This document shows, piece by piece, positions 60,102-64,000 of a DNA stretch of 64,000 nucleotides; within the stretch, counting starts at the first letter, position 1; each line of letters starts with the position of its first letter. The position numbers and the translations under genes are program-made. Under the pieces are notes generated by a model. It was not told the origin of the DNA and made no database searches. It was given only the letters and a program-made list of their open reading frames with translations. Source of the stretch: Poronia punctata (lineage: Eukaryota; Ascomycota; Sordariomycetes; Xylariales; Xylariaceae); the NCBI GenBank assembly GCA_022579005.1, contig MU401616.1:1-64000 (forward strand). Reading direction: 5' to 3'.

Positions 60102-63100
60102 TTTTGGCAACAAATCTTTCAGTTGAGCGGCAGATTTGATGTCTATATGGAACTGGAGTCAAAACTTGTCAGATACCTTGCCAACAGTGTAAAACCGAGG
60201 TATTGCGCAGGGGGGGAAATTGAATGTGACGGCCTGGCAGGTTATGTAGTCAAATGAAAGAACAGGGATTGGTGCTGGTCAAATACATATTTTGGTAGGT
60301 AAAACAAGGTTGCGCGTTGAAGGACAATAATCTATAGTAAAATAGTGGGGGCGGGGCATTGCCTTCAATAGCAGTCAAGACCAGTGGTCCATTCAGCAAC
60401 AGGTAATTGAACAATGGGGGTGAATGGGCACATCTCACCGCCCGGACTATTGTAGTCACAGGCAGAAATCAGGCATTTCGAGTATCAATACAATGTATTG
60501 ACACCCAGATCATGTGACATGATAGGAAAAATAGGAAAATCTTACCAGTGATGGATGGAGATAAACAAGCAAATGTCTCCCCAACCGTAATTGATGATAG
60601 CACTAAGCGAGTTGGTAGATCGCGGATCTACTCAGACGCACACAATAAGACACGGTTTATCTAGGTCAATCCTTCTTCTTCTTGAGACGAGGATAGATCG
60701 TATTATCCTTCGAGGTACGAAGCGCAAAGGGCCGAGTATCGACGAGTTTGGGAGCTCGAGTGTGTGCGAGGACGACGTGGATGACTCGGGTGCCTGCTTT
60801 GCGACGACGACAACAGAAGTAGATCAGACAACCAAATAGGTTTTTAAGGAACTTTGACTGGTTTTGAATCTTGTCTATTGCGATATGCTTCCTTGGGCGG
60901 AACACTGCACTATGACCTGTGCGGCGTGTGGTACTATCAGTGACCTGTGGGATTGATCAAATCTTTGGAATCGATCTCCCGCCTGGTTTGCGGATGCTCG
61001 GGTCCCTAAATAGGCTGCTTGATAACGGAACAAAGGAATGCACTCGAGAGCTCAAGAAAGTCCTTTGTTGTTTCCGCTTTGGTTTATCAAACTGCCCACA
61101 CCGCGTACACTTGCTCTCTTTAATGCCAACAACGATACAGAAGCAAGAAGCCCCAGATGCTGTTGGGTAGAAGTGAAAGTAGAGTTTTAAAGTAGAGTAG
61201 TGCAAGTAGTGACGTCGATTAGGACTCAGAGGAAGAAGTGGGTCACCAGTGATACTTGATGACGCTGTGTAATGGGGGGTTGTTGAGTAAAAAAGAGGGA
61301 AGGATTAAATGCCAGACGACAAGGAAAGACTGACAGCTGGCGAGAGCTCGCTGACAATGCTGACGTAAGGCGTTAGGTGGGGGTGGGATGGTTATTTTGG
61401 GACTTTCGGTCCGGGCTTCGGCGCAAGAATTTCGAAATCATTGAGATGAGGGGAAGTCTTTCTTCTTATACTTTTCTGAACCCGGCCTCTCTCGTGGACT
61501 AGCGTGAGCCTGTTACAACTACTTGGGCCGCCACGCCCCCCTGTGTGGCGTTCATCTACAAATCAATTTTCACAGACTCCCTGCTTGCCGCACGCTGCGG
61601 GCCGCTAGTCTTTACCTAGCCAATAAGAGCACCTCGTTTCCCCTGGATCTCTTACTTTTATATTTTCTTCTCTGACCCGCCACAGCCCTGAAGTCTCTTC
61701 AAGTCACTTTTATTTCCCTCCATCTGCCAACTCTCCTTCAATCTTCCCCATCTGCGAGCAATCGAGCCCAAGGCTCTCTTTCTTCAGACCGCACCTCCGT
61801 TGCTGCCCATGCCCGCAACTTGCAATATCATGATCCGTCTGTCGATGCACCTTGCATATCTGATGAGAGTCGGCTGAACGTCTTCATCTTTTCTTTGGAC
61901 GCGTTAGTCGTTTGGATGCCACCAATACCGCACATGGCAGTATTTGAGAATGGTGAGAACAATATGACTCGATTGACCACGGTTGCTGTCGAGCAAAAGC
62001 ACCTGTCGCGGTACAGGGTAAGTCTTGGTGGCCAAGTAAACACCGAGTTCGCACTGGTGTCCAGGTAGCTACCACAACATACGCGCATATGATTGATCAG
62101 AATGATGGTGTTTGATTGGCTTACTCCAGTGGCCATGAGCGGCACAAGTCTAGACTGGAAGGGGGTTGCCGAGCATCATTTCGACTCCAATCCTGCACCA
62201 AGGAAGGCTCCTACCTTTTTACTAACCGAACTCCCCCTAGCTTCTGCACCTAGCCCGCCAGTGGCCTTACACACGACAAAATCTGCACTCCTTCAAACAC
62301 GAGAGCAAGATGTCCCCCTTTTCTTGACCATCCCTTCCACACTTTCTGCTTCTTTTCCCAAATACGAGTACTGTCTGTTGTTATTTGAACGGTTTTCTTC
62401 GTCCCTCTTGAGATGGATAACTTGCTCATTGGATTTACATTTTCGTCTATCAAGCACCTGAGCTCGGGATATTGTCTCTTTCGCGTGGCATCCCCTGAGT
62501 TATGTGGGTTTAAACCGAAGAGCGCTTCAAACGAAGTCATAGTGATCTTGTCCGTGCGACGTCGCAACTAACACTACAGGTCTCTTTGTTCTCTCTCTTG
62601 GCTACCCACGGCAAATTTCCTTTAGCTGTGGCGATCATTTGTTTGACCGTTGCAGGTCTCATTTCGGCGGGTTCGGGGAGCGGGGGTCATTTCACTGGCT
62701 GTTCAGCCGCTCATTTAATCCCACAAGACTTGTCATTTCGCTTCCCAACAGCATATCGGGTATTATACCTGTCCGTATGCCATTCTCTTCCCTTCTCTGC
62801 CCACAAGTCAACCAAACTATCCGCCTGCAATTTGCAGATATGACTGCCTACTTGCAGGTATCAGGACTCCCCAGCCTCACCCCTCACATGCATCTCCAAT
62901 CTGTCCAGAAGCAGGTAAGCAATACATGGCGGTTAATTGGACTGAGGGCGCCCTTGGCCGCTGATGGAGACAAGCACTCAGTTACATGAGACAACCCAGC
63001 CCCTAGTAGGCTCGTATCCTCGGTTTCATTGAATGTCGGCACCTACAGTGGGGGGGCAGTGGATCTGTACCATATCCTGTCAAAATGATTGGTCATGAAC

Positions 63101-64000
63101 AGACTTTCCCTGTTTCTCAAATGTTGTTTTCCTTCGCTCGAGCCACCCCCTGTTTTCTGCCCACATTCCCGCTCCCAGCCATTAGAATACCTAGAGCTAG
63201 TGCGTCCAACCATCACAGCACTTGATCTACCTATGACTCATTCATTGCCTCAGATTTCCTTGCTCTCCAGACCATTTCCCAGCTATTTCCAAAAATGCCA
63301 TCGTCATGTTTTGTCGTTATCCATTCGATACCAGCAAGATAGTGTCGACAATGATCAAAGTATAAGTCGAGAACTTGCGTAATATGTAGCTGCAACCTGT
63401 CTCCCTGTTTTGCTGCAACCAAAACCAACGGCTTGCAAATTTTCGGTGTTTTTGATTGTGGATGCGTCTTGCGTCGCAATGCGGAATAGGAGTAATACAA
63501 GCAAGCAGCGGTCCAGTCCCAATCAACGCAGCCATGGGCAGGTTAGCCACACTGCACAAATATGCTGTGGAGAATGAAAATTTGAAGTAACGAAAGCCGA
63601 TGTACATCTAGGTATACTGTGTATAAACTGTGCATGTGTTTATCTTCCTCGGCTTGACTTCAAGTTATCTATTTAACATATGATATTCGGTTAGACGGTC
63701 ATATCACTTTATAGTATTAAAAGACATCAAATTATTTATTACACAAGGGCGGTTACCTAATACGAGTACCTACTCGTACTTGTCTACCGGTGAACATGCC
63801 TAACGTAAACATACAAGTAGGGACGTATAACTTTTGTAGCCTTGAACTGGCTTTGCCTCATATAAGAGACTCGATCACTCGTGACCGGCGGAGGCGTACT
63901 TGGGTGTAATAGGCGGACAGCATGTAACAAATAAAACCCCTTCACTTCTACCTACTCGTACGCGTAGATGGTGTGTGAGTGAAAGTGAAGACTCTCCGAC
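60102..64000. other. Gene-free right end, about 3.9 kb
   Basis: The first few hundred bases are the promoter and leader of TBP. From about 61650 to 61810 the plus strand is CT-rich, as in Pezizomycotina transcript leaders. Donor-like sites follow near 62017 (ACAGGGTAAGT) and 62910 (GCAGGTAAGC), but reading frames stay under about 120 codons and resemble nothing. It may be the long leader of a gene beyond the window, or a non-coding transcript. TACTCGTA-type octamers lie at 62363, 63761, 63771 and 63953. Confidence 0.45.

Noticed and set aside
60591..60905. Overlapping frames upstream of TBP
   Set aside because: Both strands are open by chance and no motif was seen. This is promoter or leader of TBP.
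61820..62461. Two frames of 82 and 122 codons near the right end
   Set aside because: No similarity or consistent splice model. Kept only as a possible leader region.
1..64000. CRISPR arrays, prophage, bacterial operons, biosynthetic gene cluster
   Set aside because: The genome is fungal with spliced, separately promoted genes. I saw no repeat-spacer array and no polyketide synthase, peptide synthetase or terpene cyclase gene.

Overview
This is a window of a filamentous ascomycete genome (Pezizomycotina, most likely a Sordariomycete; the class is an inference). The evidence is short introns of about 54-290 bases with GT...AG ends and CTAAC or CTGAC branch sites, fungal families such as the copper-fist factor, the C2H2 plus fungal_trans factor, GH55 and GH92, gene-poor spacers of several kb, and a very AT-rich block at the left end with the look of repeat-induced mutation. 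I assigned splice sites by hand from reading frame, splice consensus and remembered family sequence. No transcript or homology search was available.

Layout. Positions 1-5095 are an AT-rich isochore without genes, holding decayed tandem repeats. From about 5.7 kb come a CUE-like/DUF1771/Smr protein (+), NMN adenylyltransferase (-), the sterol transporter NPC1/Ncr1 (-), a GH92 alpha-mannosidase (+) and a DUF2461 protein with AT-hook-like motifs (-). From 24.1 to 26.9 kb lie two decayed genes, one of a membrane-anchored family (-) and one zinc-finger-like (+). A C2H2/fungal_trans transcription factor (-) follows at 27.7-30.9 kb. About 7.4 kb without a convincing gene separates it from a secreted GH55 beta-1,3-glucanase (+). 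Next are a phytanoyl-CoA-dioxygenase-like protein (+), a TDA3-like FAD oxidoreductase (+), a His-rich and charged nuclear-type protein (-), a short TIR element (46996-47402), a copper-fist regulator (-), a U2SURP/SR140 splicing factor (-), a sarcosine-oxidase-like FAD enzyme (+) and the TATA-binding protein (-). The last 4 kb have no gene I can support.

The genes are a mix of housekeeping functions (TBP, NMNAT, NPC1, SR140) and carbohydrate or redox enzymes. I see no biosynthetic cluster, prophage, CRISPR or operon. The observations most worth following are four. TpC/GpA is nearly absent in the AT-rich block. The octamer TACTCGTA occurs 28 times on either strand, always outside exons. A short TA-flanked inverted-repeat element is present. 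Several very small exons occur, including an 11-base internal exon in the GH92 gene.
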